A stretch of DNA of 28,163 nucleotides. It comes from CAZPAV01 sp964584755 (GTDB taxonomy: Bacteria; Actinomycetota; Acidimicrobiia; Spongiisociales; UBA5794). The stretch lies in contig CAZPAV010000038.1 in the NCBI GenBank assembly GCA_964584755.1, positions 1 through 28,163 of the forward strand, given 5' to 3'. The notes under the pieces are model-generated. The model saw nothing but the letters and a program-made list of their open reading frames with translations, was not told the DNA's origin and did no database searches. Within the stretch, counting starts at the first letter, position 1, and each line of letters begins with the position of its first letter. A program made the position numbers and the translations under genes. Positions 22,121 to 28,163 of the stretch are shown in pieces.

Positions 22121-22900
22121 GGAGGCCGTGACGTCCCCGATCGTGGCGGTTCCCACGGCCACCTCGGCGCCGCCGTCGAGGACGACGCGCAGCGCCTCGC
22201 TCGCCTCGCGGCCGCGTCCCAGAACGTCGGCGACGGCGGTCTTGAGGGCGAGGAGCCGCCGCGCCAGCTCCTCGTGCTCGGCCCGGGTCGCGGCGAGGAG
22301 CTCCTCGGCCTCCTGCTGGGTCTCGGACATCGTGGCGAGCGCGTCCTGCCGCGCCCGGGCGAGGATGTCGTCCCCTTCTCGCCGCGCCGCGGCGATCGTG
22401 TCCGCGGCCTCCTCCTCGGCCCGGCGTCGAACCACCTCCGCCTCCGCCTCGGCCTTGGCGAGGACCTCTTCGGCCTCCTGCTCGATCCGGAGCGCCTCAC
22501 GCGCCGCGGCGTCGAGCCGCGCCTGCGCCTGCAGCAGGACGTTCTCGGCACTCTGGCGGGCCCGCTCGGCCTCCCGCCGGGGCTCGTCGAGCAGCCGCGC
22601 CGCCTCCCGTTCCGCCGCGCCGAGGATCTCGGCGGCCTTCGCCTCGGCGTCGGCGATCATCTGGTGCTTCGCCTCGGCGGCGGCGACGTACGCCGCCTGC
22701 ACGGCCTGCTCGGCCTCCTTGGGGAATCCGAGCTTCCGTTGCAGCTCGTTCCCGCGCACCATCTCGTCGTGGAGGGCGCGCTCCAGGGTCTCCACCGCCT
22801 CCCCGAGCTCGGTGAGGAAGGCGTCGACCTCTCCCGGCGTGTATCCACGCCGGGTCGTCTCGAACCGCTTCGCTCTGATCGCCGACGACAGCGTGTCCAT
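22118..22900 (-). CDS. DivIVA-domain coiled-coil protein
   Basis: 260 residues from the ATG at 22900, which is preceded by an AGGAGGGG ribosome site; a longer open frame upstream crosses the promoter and is rejected. Seen: a DivIVA-type N-terminal segment, IRAKRFETTRRGYTPGEVDA then FLTELGEAVETLERAL, followed by about 180 residues of nearly continuous Ala/Glu/Arg-rich coiled coil (EAKHQMIADAEAKAAEIL, EVVRRRAEEEAADTIAAARR and similar heptads), and a short hydrophobic end. Proteins of this type (DivIVA/Wag31, SepIVA) mark poles or septa and organise wall growth in actinobacteria. Not next to division genes, so it is more likely a SepIVA-like or other DivIVA-domain protein than the main polar DivIVA. 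Confidence 0.88.
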   Translation of the reverse strand: MDTLSSAIRAKRFETTRRGYTPGEVDAFLTELGEAVETLERALHDEMVRGNELQRKLGFPKEAEQAVQAAYVAAAEAKHQMIADAEAKAAEILGAAEREAARLLDEPRREAERARQSAENVLLQAQARLDAAAREALRIEQEAEEVLAKAEAEAEVVRRRAEEEAADTIAAARREGDDILARARQDALATMSETQQEAEELLAATRAEHEELARRLLALKTAVADVLGRGREASEALRVVLDGGAEVAVGTATIGDVTAS

Positions 22901-22943
22901 GCGCGCCCCTCCTCGTGGTCCCGGCCCCCTGACCACCACGATC

Positions 22944-22972
22944 AGTGTATGGCAACTACTTTCCGTGGTCAA
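22944..22972 (-). promoter_or_regulatory. sigma-70-type promoter of the DivIVA-like gene
   Basis: On the minus strand TTGACC (22972-22967), a 17-base spacer, then TACACT (22949-22944). This is the only clear two-box promoter with optimal spacing seen in the window; it overlaps the end of the Nudix gene and gives a leader of about 37 bases. Confidence 0.75.
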
Positions 22973-23429
22973 GGAGATCTCGCAGCCGGTCGAGGAAGGC
23001 GTGCTGCGCCGGATTGAGGCGCCGCCGCGCCGCCGCGAGGGACACCCACGCCACCCGATCGATCTCGGGGAACTCCACGGTGCGTCCCGAACCCGGCGGC
23101 CACGTCGTCCGCACGAGGTTGGAGCGGACCGCGTCCGGGTCGAGATCCCCCTCGCAGGCGAAGCCGTGGACGATCTTCCCGCCCCGCTGCCGCACCGATC
23201 CCAGGCTCCGCAGCCGGGAGGCCTCGAGTGGTACGCCCGTCTCCTCGGCGAACTCCCGCACCGCGGCGGCGCGGGGGTCCTCCCCCGCCTCGAGCTCCCC
23301 CTTGGGGATGCTCCAGGCGCCCCGCTCCCGGCGGGCCCAGTACGGTCCTCCCGGGTGGGCCACGAGCACCTCGAGCGCCCCCGCGGTCGCCCACCGGTAG
23401 AGGAGCACGCCCGCCGACTCCCTCGCCAT
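22956..23429 (-). CDS. Nudix hydrolase
   Basis: 157 residues from the ATG at 23429. A 168-residue version starting at 23462 is possible but would begin inside the opposite promoter. Seen: SAGVLLYRWATAGALEVLVA, the WSIPKGELEAGEDPRAAA entry to the Nudix box and REFAEETGV closing it, i.e. GX5EX7REUXEEXGU complete, with HPGGPYWARRERGAWSIPKG placing it near Ap4A/8-oxo-dGTP type enzymes (bis(5'-nucleosyl)tetraphosphatase-like). It hydrolyses nucleoside diphosphates linked to another group; the substrate is not determined. A TAGCCT box eight bases before the ATG suggests a leaderless mRNA. Downstream is the DivIVA-like gene with its own promoter. Confidence 0.93.
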   Translation of the reverse strand: MARESAGVLLYRWATAGALEVLVAHPGGPYWARRERGAWSIPKGELEAGEDPRAAAVREFAEETGVPLEASRLRSLGSVRQRGGKIVHGFACEGDLDPDAVRSNLVRTTWPPGSGRTVEFPEIDRVAWVSLAAARRRLNPAQHAFLDRLRDLLDHGK

Positions 23430-23437
23430 CGACGTCG

Positions 23438-23443
23438 AGGCTA
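23438..23443 (-). promoter_or_regulatory. candidate -10 box for the Nudix gene (leaderless)
   Basis: TAGCCT on the minus strand, eight bases before the ATG at 23429. It supports the shorter start. Confidence 0.45.
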
Positions 23444-23456
23444 CCCCCTCCCCGCC

Positions 23457-23462
23457 TAGCAT
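23457..23462 (+). promoter_or_regulatory. candidate -10 box for the PLP dehydratase gene (leaderless GTG)
   Basis: TAGCAT on the plus strand, seven bases before an in-frame GTG at 23470. The alternative ATG at 23461 would lie inside this box. An identical TAGCAT stands before the 27789 gene. Confidence 0.45.
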
Positions 23463-23469
23463 GCGCCCG

Positions 23470-24453
23470 GTGCCCGTCCCGCCCCTCGACCGTCACCCTC
23501 GCCCCGCCCCCGACCTCGGGGACCTCCCGGTGACGCTCGCCGACGTCCGGGCCGCCGCGGCACGCATCGCCCCCTACGTCCACCGCACCCCCGTGATGAC
23601 GAATCGCACCTTCGACCGCCGGGCCGGCGCCACCGTCTTCTTCAAGTGCGAGAACCTGCAACGAGTGGGGGCGTTCAAGGCCCGGGGGGCGCTCAACGCG
23701 GTCCTCTCCCTCTCGGAGGAGGAGGCAGCCCGCGGTGTGCTCACCCATTCCTCGGGGAATCACGGTCAGGCCCTCGCCTACGCCGCCGCCATTCGCGGCG
23801 TGGCGTGTCACGTCGTCATGCCGGCCGGCGCATCCCCGCTGAAGCGGGCCGCGGTGGAGGAGTACGGGGCAACGGTCGTCGTCTGCGCCCCGGGCCGCCG
23901 CGAGGCCACCGCCGCCCGCATCCGCGCCGAGACCGGCGCCGTCCTCGTGCACCCCTTCGACGACCCGCGTGTCATCGCCGGCCAGGCCACCGCCGCCGCC
24001 GAGCTCCTCGCCGAGGTGCCCGATCTCGACCTCCTCGTCACGCCCGTGGGAGGCGGCGGACTGCTCGCGGGCACGGCGCTCGTCGCCGCGGGCGCGGGGA
24101 TCCCGGCCCTGGGCGCCGAGCCCGCCGTCGTCGACGACGCCGCCCGCTCCCTGGCGAGCGGCGTCCGCCACTCCCCTCCCCCCGATCCCGAGACGATCGC
24201 CGACGGGCTCGTCACGGCCATCGGCGAGCTCCCCTTCCGGATCCTGCAACGGCTGGGGACCGAGGTCGTCACGGTCGAGGAGGAGGAGATCCGAGCCATG
24301 GCGTGGTTCCATCTCGAACGCATGAAGCTCGTCGTGGAGCCGTCGGCGGCCACCGCGGGGGCCGCGGTGCTCGCCCATCCGGACCGGGTCGCCCACCGTC
24401 GCGTCGGTATCGTCCTCAGCGGTGGGAACACCGACTTCTCCTGGCTCCGCTGA
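23470..24453 (+). CDS. threonine/serine dehydratase-like PLP enzyme (fold type II)
   Basis: 327 residues with the leaderless GTG start (330 if ATG 23461). Seen: VTLADVRAAAARIAPYVHRT, PVMTNRTFDRRAG, the PLP lysine in FFKCENLQRVGAFKARGA (Lys70 by this start), HSSGNHGQALAYAA (Asn that binds PLP), VTPVGGGGLLAGT (the glycine loop for the phosphate) and a conserved end SGGNTDFSWLR. The length lacks the C-terminal ACT-like regulatory domain of biosynthetic IlvA, so it fits catabolic threonine dehydratase or serine racemase-like enzymes; these cannot be told apart here. Transcribed divergently from the Nudix gene, followed by a weak hairpin. Confidence 0.92.
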   Translation: MPVPPLDRHPRPAPDLGDLPVTLADVRAAAARIAPYVHRTPVMTNRTFDRRAGATVFFKCENLQRVGAFKARGALNAVLSLSEEEAARGVLTHSSGNHGQALAYAAAIRGVACHVVMPAGASPLKRAAVEEYGATVVVCAPGRREATAARIRAETGAVLVHPFDDPRVIAGQATAAAELLAEVPDLDLLVTPVGGGGLLAGTALVAAGAGIPALGAEPAVVDDAARSLASGVRHSPPPDPETIADGLVTAIGELPFRILQRLGTEVVTVEEEEIRAMAWFHLERMKLVVEPSAATAGAAVLAHPDRVAHRRVGIVLSGGNTDFSWLR

Positions 24454-24492
24454 GCACGACGGGTCGACGACGCCGTCGCGACGTTCTCCTCA

Positions 24493-24512
24493 GGCCGGAC
24501 CCCGCTCCGGCC
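24493..24512 (+). terminator. weak hairpin after the PLP dehydratase gene
   Basis: GGCCGGA, a six-base loop, then TCCGGCC: a 7-base-pair stem 40 bases after the stop at 24453. No T-run; read-through into the next gene is possible. Confidence 0.45.
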
Positions 24513-24564
24513 GATGTACCCGAGAGCCCAGGGACGCGAAGGGGCGCCGAGCTCGCGGAGGAGC

Positions 24565-25851
24565 ATGGACGAGTACGTCGGTCGGGCCGACCCGCGCACC
24601 GTCGCCGAGGTGGTGCGGTGCGAACGGTGTCTTCGACTCCGGGACGACCCGGTACACCGACCGGTCGCCGGAGCGTCCTTCTTCGCCACGCTCACCCCCG
24701 AGGAGGACCAGCCCTGGGCGACCCAGTGGCTCGCCCCCCACCACCCCTTCGCCCCGCCGCCTCCCACGACCTCCGAGCGCCTCGGCGCCGAGATCGTGGC
24801 CCTCGACCTCGACCTGCCACCCCGCCCGGCTGCCGGCGTCCCGGCCGGGTGGGGCCCCGGCGACCTCGAGGAGCTCGGCGAGGGGATCGCCCGCTGGTTT
24901 CCCGCCGAGACCCCGCCCGCGTCGTCGCCGCCGCGTCCCGCGACCACCCGCCGCCCCCGTCTCCGCGTCCTCCTCGCCGTGACCCTCGGCGTGCTCCTCC
25001 TGGCGAGCGCCGCGGCCGCCTCCAGTCAACGGGACGTCTCCGACGCCCAGGATCGTCTCGCCCGTCTCCAGCAGGACCGCCTGGTGGCCGCGGAGCGGCT
25101 CGAGGAGACCCGCGCCGCGCTCGCCGCCGCCGAGGTGGCCCTGCGGGCAGGTCTCGCCACCGAGGACGCGGCGCGGGGGAAGGCGGCACACGCCCGTGCC
25201 GCCGCCCGCCGGATCGCGGCCGACACCTACCTCGACGCGACACAGGCCCGCCTCGTCGTCGACGCCGCGGTCGCCGGCGGGAGTGTCGCCGAGGCCCAGC
25301 TCGCCGCCGCCTACGTGGCGGCGACCGTGTCGGCACGCGTCGCCGCGGACCGGAGTCGGACCGCGTCGGCCCAGACCGCGGCCGAGCGCCGTCGCGGGGC
25401 CGCAGCCCGGGTCGCCGCCCTCCGCGGTGACGTCCGCGACCTCGAGTTCCGCCTCGACGAGATCGACCGCAGCCTCCTCCAGGCCCGGCGGGATCTCGTC
25501 GTCGTCCGGCGTTCCGCACAGGACCGGCTCGGCATCGGCGACGCCGCGGAGCGGTGGCGTCCCCTCGTGGCCCGCTACTTCCCGCCCGAGTACGTCGACG
25601 ACGCCCTCTGGGTCCTCTGGTGTGAATCGCGCGGCGACCCCGAGGCGCGGGCCTGGCCCCGTTCGAGTGCCGTGGGCCTGTTCCAGTTCCTCGACGGGAC
25701 CTGGGAGTGGCTGGCCCCCAAGGCCGGGGTGGAGGGACGGGACCGTACCGATCCCGAGGCGAACATCCGCGCCGCGGCCTGGCTGCTCCGCTTCTCCATC
25801 CGGACCCACCACCCCGACGGTCCTTGGGGCCCGTGGGGGTGCCGGGCCTAG
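24565..25851 (+). CDS. membrane-anchored coiled-coil protein with C-terminal transglycosylase SLT-like domain
   Basis: 428 residues from an ATG preceded by GGAGGAG. Seen: a cytoplasmic N-terminal region (about 1-130) with a CERC pair (Cys19, Cys22) and Pro-rich linker; one membrane span at about 134-153 (LRVLLAVTLGVLLLASAAAA); an extracytoplasmic Ala/Arg-rich coiled coil (about 155-325); and a C-terminal domain with VDDALWVLWCESRGDPEARA, SSAVGLFQFLDGTWEWLA and NIRAAAWLLRFSI, the signature of the transglycosylase SLT/resuscitation-type lysozyme fold, with Glu354 the likely catalytic acid. The combination is that of peptidoglycan-cleaving or wall-remodelling proteins in actinobacteria. The N-terminal region before the span is unusual; a zinc pair is possible. 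Converges on thiI with five bases between stops. Confidence 0.88.
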   Translation: MDEYVGRADPRTVAEVVRCERCLRLRDDPVHRPVAGASFFATLTPEEDQPWATQWLAPHHPFAPPPPTTSERLGAEIVALDLDLPPRPAAGVPAGWGPGDLEELGEGIARWFPAETPPASSPPRPATTRRPRLRVLLAVTLGVLLLASAAAASSQRDVSDAQDRLARLQQDRLVAAERLEETRAALAAAEVALRAGLATEDAARGKAAHARAAARRIAADTYLDATQARLVVDAAVAGGSVAEAQLAAAYVAATVSARVAADRSRTASAQTAAERRRGAAARVAALRGDVRDLEFRLDEIDRSLLQARRDLVVVRRSAQDRLGIGDAAERWRPLVARYFPPEYVDDALWVLWCESRGDPEARAWPRSSAVGLFQFLDGTWEWLAPKAGVEGRDRTDPEANIRAAAWLLRFSIRTHHPDGPWGPWGCRA

Positions 25852-25856
25852 CCCCG

Positions 25857-27026
25857 CTACGTCGTCCCGGGCGACCAGTCCCCCAGCGCGAAGGTCTTGC
25901 GGGTGGCGACGGCGTCCTCCATGAGCGCATCGGGTACCTGCGCCGAGGCGCCGGCCACCTGTCCGAGGGTGGCGCTCGTCGCCACCGGCCCTCCCTCCGA
26001 GAGGTCGCAGACCTCCCGGGCCCGGGCCGAGATCTCGGCGGTGCCGATCCTCCGCGCCCGGGCGATGATCTCCTCCTTCCGCATCCCCAGCAACGGCCGG
26101 AGGATGGGGATCCGCACCGCCCGGGACACCGCCACGAGATGCGGCAGCGTCTGGGAGGAGACCTGGCCGAGGGCGTCGCCCGTCACCAGCGCGGTGATCC
26201 TCCGCTCGGCGGCGATGCGCTCCGCGGCACGGCTCATGAGGACCTTGAGGGCGACCTGCCGCATCTGCGGCCGGACCTCGGCGAGGAGCGCCTCCTTCAC
26301 CGGCTGGAACTCGACGAGGTGCACCATGGGGACCGTCCCTGCTCCCCACCGCTCCCAGAGGGTGTGCGCCACCGCGAGGGCGTGGTCGGACTGGGCACAG
26401 TTGAGGGTGAAGTGGACGTACTCCACCGGAGACCCCCGCGACATGAGCATCCACGCCGCGACCGCCGAGTCGAACCCTCCCGACACGAGGGCGAGCACCG
26501 GGTCCTGGCTGCCGAGCGGCAGCCCGCCCGGCCCGGCGTGGTGCTCCTCCACGAGGAAGGCGCGCTCGTCGAGCACGGTGACCTGGACGGTCTCCTCCGG
26601 GTTCCCCAGATCGACCGTCCCTCCGGCCGCGCAGAGCAGCGCCCCGGCGCGGGCCGCCAGGTCGGGTGACCGCCACTCGTGGCGGCCCCGCCGCCTCACC
26701 CGCACCGCGAAGGTCCTGCCGGCGACCCGCGGCGCCGCCCGTGCGGCGATCTCGGAGGCGAGGTCCTCGAGATCCGTTCCGGCCAGCTCCACGACCCGAT
26801 CCACCGAGGCGACGCCGAAGACCCGGCACGCCGCCTCGGTGACGGCGGGAACGCGTTCCTCCGCGACGGCGAGCGCGAAGCGGTGACCCCCGACGCGCTC
26901 CCGAGAGGGAACCACGCCGGTCCGTCGCACCGCGTGCTCGAGGTTGTCGAGGACACGGCGGACCAGCCCCCGTTGGGTGCGTCGTGACTTGAGGAAGATG
27001 TCGCCCGAGAGGGTGACGTGGATCAT
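25857..27026 (-). CDS. thiI: ThiI, tRNA 4-thiouridine sulfurtransferase
   Basis: Makes s4U8 in tRNA and can supply sulfur for the thiazole of thiamine. 389 residues, the usual length for forms without a rhodanese domain. Seen: the ferredoxin-like start HVTLSGDIFLKSRRTQRG and LVRRVLDNLEHA, a THUMP domain to about residue 165, then the PP-loop adenylation motif LALVSGGFDSAVAAW (SGGFDS at 182-187), LVTGDALGQVSSQTL and RPLLGMRKEEIIARARRIG, with Cys340 in CDLSEGGPV, in the place of the catalytic cysteine of other ThiI proteins. The IscS-type partner is not in the window. Substrate order is inferred from the family. Confidence 0.95.
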   Translation of the reverse strand: MIHVTLSGDIFLKSRRTQRGLVRRVLDNLEHAVRRTGVVPSRERVGGHRFALAVAEERVPAVTEAACRVFGVASVDRVVELAGTDLEDLASEIAARAAPRVAGRTFAVRVRRRGRHEWRSPDLAARAGALLCAAGGTVDLGNPEETVQVTVLDERAFLVEEHHAGPGGLPLGSQDPVLALVSGGFDSAVAAWMLMSRGSPVEYVHFTLNCAQSDHALAVAHTLWERWGAGTVPMVHLVEFQPVKEALLAEVRPQMRQVALKVLMSRAAERIAAERRITALVTGDALGQVSSQTLPHLVAVSRAVRIPILRPLLGMRKEEIIARARRIGTAEISARAREVCDLSEGGPVATSATLGQVAGASAQVPDALMEDAVATRKTFALGDWSPGTT

Positions 27027-27099
27027 GGGGCCTCCGCGCCGGCAGGGGAAGGATACGTCGCTCCCCGGCGCGCCTCGACGTCTCCACCAGGCGCGCCGC

Positions 27100-27642
27100 T
27101 CAGCGCCGATCGTACCGCCGGTGGTGGATGTCGGCCACGGCCGTGTCCTCCACGGTGACGAACGCCCCCGGGTTGACCTCGCGGATGAGTCGCATCGCCT
27201 CGGGAACGCGACGGCGGTCGAGTGCGGTGAAGGCGACCCGCACCGGCCCCTGCAGGCCCTCGGCGTTGAGGACCGTGACCCCGAGGCCGACCCTCCGCAG
27301 CGCCGCCGCCGGCGAGGGGGTGTCGACCGGAGTCACGATCCGCAGCACCGCCTTGCCCAGCGCGATCCGCTCCTCGACCCAGCCCCCGGTGACCGTTCCC
27401 GCGGCGTAGCCGAGCGCGAACACGACCGCCCGCGCCGGGCTGTGGAGGTTGGTGAGCACCGCGGCGGCGGCGACGACCCACGTGATCGATGCGAAGAAGG
27501 CCACGGTCGCGGCGACGAGCTTGCGACCCCGCACGAGGAGGATGATGCGAAGGGTGGCGAGCGAGACCTCGACGACGCGCAGGAGGAAGATCGCCAGGAG
27601 GGTCCCCACGAACGGCAGCCACGACACGAGCTCAGCGACCAC
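27100..27642 (-). CDS. DUF5698/UPF0316-family membrane protein
   Basis: 180 residues if started at the GTG at 27642, which has GGAGG five bases before it; the frame extends to another GTG at 27654 (184 residues). Seen: three hydrophobic spans (VSWLPFVGTLLAIFLLRVVE, VAATVAFFASITWVVAAAAV and AVVFALGYAAGTVTGGWVEE) and then a cytoplasmic domain, the latter with VLRIVTPVDTPSPAAALRRV, VTVLNAEGLQGPVRVAFTAL, DRRRVPEAMRLIREVNPGAF and VTVEDTAVADIHHRRYDRR, which is the DUF2179-like soluble part of this family. Proteins of this family have no established role. Downstream of a separate promoter and 73 bases upstream of thiI, so the two may be co-transcribed. Confidence 0.88.
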   Translation of the reverse strand: MVAELVSWLPFVGTLLAIFLLRVVEVSLATLRIILLVRGRKLVAATVAFFASITWVVAAAAVLTNLHSPARAVVFALGYAAGTVTGGWVEERIALGKAVLRIVTPVDTPSPAAALRRVGLGVTVLNAEGLQGPVRVAFTALDRRRVPEAMRLIREVNPGAFVTVEDTAVADIHHRRYDRR

Positions 27643-27737
27643 ACCCACCTCCACGTCCCGCGCGCCTCCGCCCCGATCTCGCGGCGACGCTTCCCGCGAA
27701 CGGCGACATGTTCCTCCCTCGACGGCGACCTCTCGTC

Positions 27738-27743
27738 AGCCTA
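27738..27743 (-). promoter_or_regulatory. candidate -10 box for the DUF5698 gene
   Basis: TAGGCT on the minus strand in the divergent gap 27643-27788, giving a leader of about 90 bases that contains a short ORF (27632-27709) with a good ribosome site. The gap has no other supported feature besides the opposite -10 box. Confidence 0.3.
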
Positions 27744-27752
27744 CCGACGGGC

Positions 27753-27758
27753 TAGCAT
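27753..27758 (+). promoter_or_regulatory. candidate -10 box for the 27789 gene
   Basis: TAGCAT on the plus strand, about 30 bases before the TTG at 27789, followed by a GGGAGGACGAGG ribosome site. Confidence 0.35.
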
Positions 27759-27788
27759 GCGCAGCCGTCGCCTCCCGGGAGGACGAGG

Positions 27789-28088
27789 TTGGGTCAGCGC
27801 ATCACCGTGGACGAGCCGGTCGTCCTCGACGACGTCGCCATCCTCGCGACGGACCGCAGCCTCACCGGCATGGAGGGCTGCGCCTTCACGAGCCGCGAGG
27901 ACGCAGAGCGGTCGTCGGGTTTCCCGGCACGGCTCGCTGCCCGCCTCCTCGCCGCGGATCCGGCGCTCCGTCGCGTGTACGTGACGATGAACACCGTCGT
28001 CCTGCGGAGGGACGGCGGCTGGGACGCCGATCGACTCGCCGCGGCGACCCAGGTCGTCGCCGATCTCTTCCGCTTCTACCCCGGCTGA
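27789..28088 (+). CDS. 99-residue hypothetical protein
   Basis: Not recognised. The best start is TTG at 27789, directly after GGGAGGACGAGG. The protein is soluble and acidic, with alternating strand and helix segments (TVDEPVVLDDVAILATDRSL, FPARLAARLLAADPALRRVY, RLAAATQVVADLFRFYPG) and no cysteine pair, signal peptide or span; Cys at about residue 31 is single. The fold looks compact and small, like a regulatory or scaffold domain. It is divergent from the DUF5698 gene and probably a single-gene unit. A conserved actinobacterial family is likely but unproven. Confidence 0.7.
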   Translation: MGQRITVDEPVVLDDVAILATDRSLTGMEGCAFTSREDAERSSGFPARLAARLLAADPALRRVYVTMNTVVLRRDGGWDADRLAAATQVVADLFRFYPG

Positions 28089-28136
28089 CCGGTCCGCGCG
28101 GGGGCGGCGGCCTTCACGGCTGGGGTCTCGATCGCC

Positions 28137-28150
28137 TCGGGCGAGCCCGA
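28137..28150 (+). terminator. possible short hairpin at the right edge
   Basis: TCGGGC, a two-base loop, GCCCGA. The loop is very tight and the window ends 13 bases later, so whether this ends the 27789 transcript cannot be decided. Confidence 0.25.
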
Positions 28151-28163
28151 AGGGGCAACCACC

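Noticed and set aside
1..28163. CRISPR arrays, insertion sequences, tRNA or rRNA genes
   Set aside because: No regularly spaced direct repeats, transposase motifs, terminal inverted repeats or cloverleaf-like segments were noticed by eye. A tRNA scan would settle the RNA question.

Overview
The window is about 28 kb of very GC-rich, gene-dense DNA, with many 1-4 base stop/start overlaps and GTG starts. It carries a complete Pup-proteasome system (arc/mpa, dop, pup, prcB, prcA, pafA) plus pafB-pafC, tatA-tatC, a HelY-type helicase and a DivIVA-like protein. Together these point to a chromosomal segment of an actinobacterium (Actinomycetota). The divergent accessory genes suggest a lineage outside the well-studied mycobacteria and streptomycetes, possibly a deep branch such as Acidimicrobiia, but that placement is inference. 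No rRNA, tRNA, CRISPR array, insertion sequence or prophage was seen.

Layout. 1-3062 (minus): tatA-tatC-helY, each overlapping the next by 4 bases; helY runs off the left edge. 3165-3479 (minus): a small zinc-ribbon protein. 3551-5439 (minus): pafB-pafC, two WYL-domain regulators. 5485-6840 (minus): pafA, the Pup ligase. 6891-7253 (plus): a small DUF2007-like membrane protein. 7267-12639 (minus): the core operon arc-dop-pup-prcB-prcA, with a haem-binding CxxCH membrane protein translationally coupled to the end of prcA. 12872-13117 (plus): a ferredoxin transcribed divergently from arc. 13175-15426 (minus): an overlapping six-gene operon, in transcription order a stand-alone Lon N-terminal domain, a holin-like membrane protein, three small membrane proteins (one only 34 aa) and trmI.

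15503-16813 (plus): an MFS exporter. 16819-19184 (minus): a cupin followed by an unusual Rieske-thiamine-diphosphate enzyme fusion. 19213-20507 (minus): a BON-OmpA envelope protein coupled to a 45-aa membrane microprotein, recalling mycobacterial arfA-arfB. 20612-22105 (plus): methylmalonate-semialdehyde dehydrogenase. 22118-23429 (minus): a DivIVA-like coiled-coil protein and a Nudix hydrolase. 23470-25851 (plus): a threonine dehydratase-like PLP enzyme and a membrane-anchored SLT-type muralytic protein. 25857-27642 (minus): thiI and a DUF5698/UPF0316 membrane protein. 27789-28088 (plus): a hypothetical protein.

How the parts fit. Arc unfolds pupylated substrates and feeds them to the PrcA/PrcB barrel; PafA attaches Pup and Dop removes it. 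Pup here already ends in Glu, so deamidation by Dop is not needed before ligation. PafB-PafC probably control DNA-damage genes. A recurrent signal is a TANNNT -10 box only 6-9 bases before the start codon (tatA, pafB, pafA, Lon-domain gene, cupin, Nudix, dehydratase), suggesting many leaderless mRNAs. The least explained pieces are the haem protein in the proteasome operon, the Rieske-TPP fusion with its cupin, the Lon-domain/small-membrane-protein/trmI operon and the two coupled microproteins.
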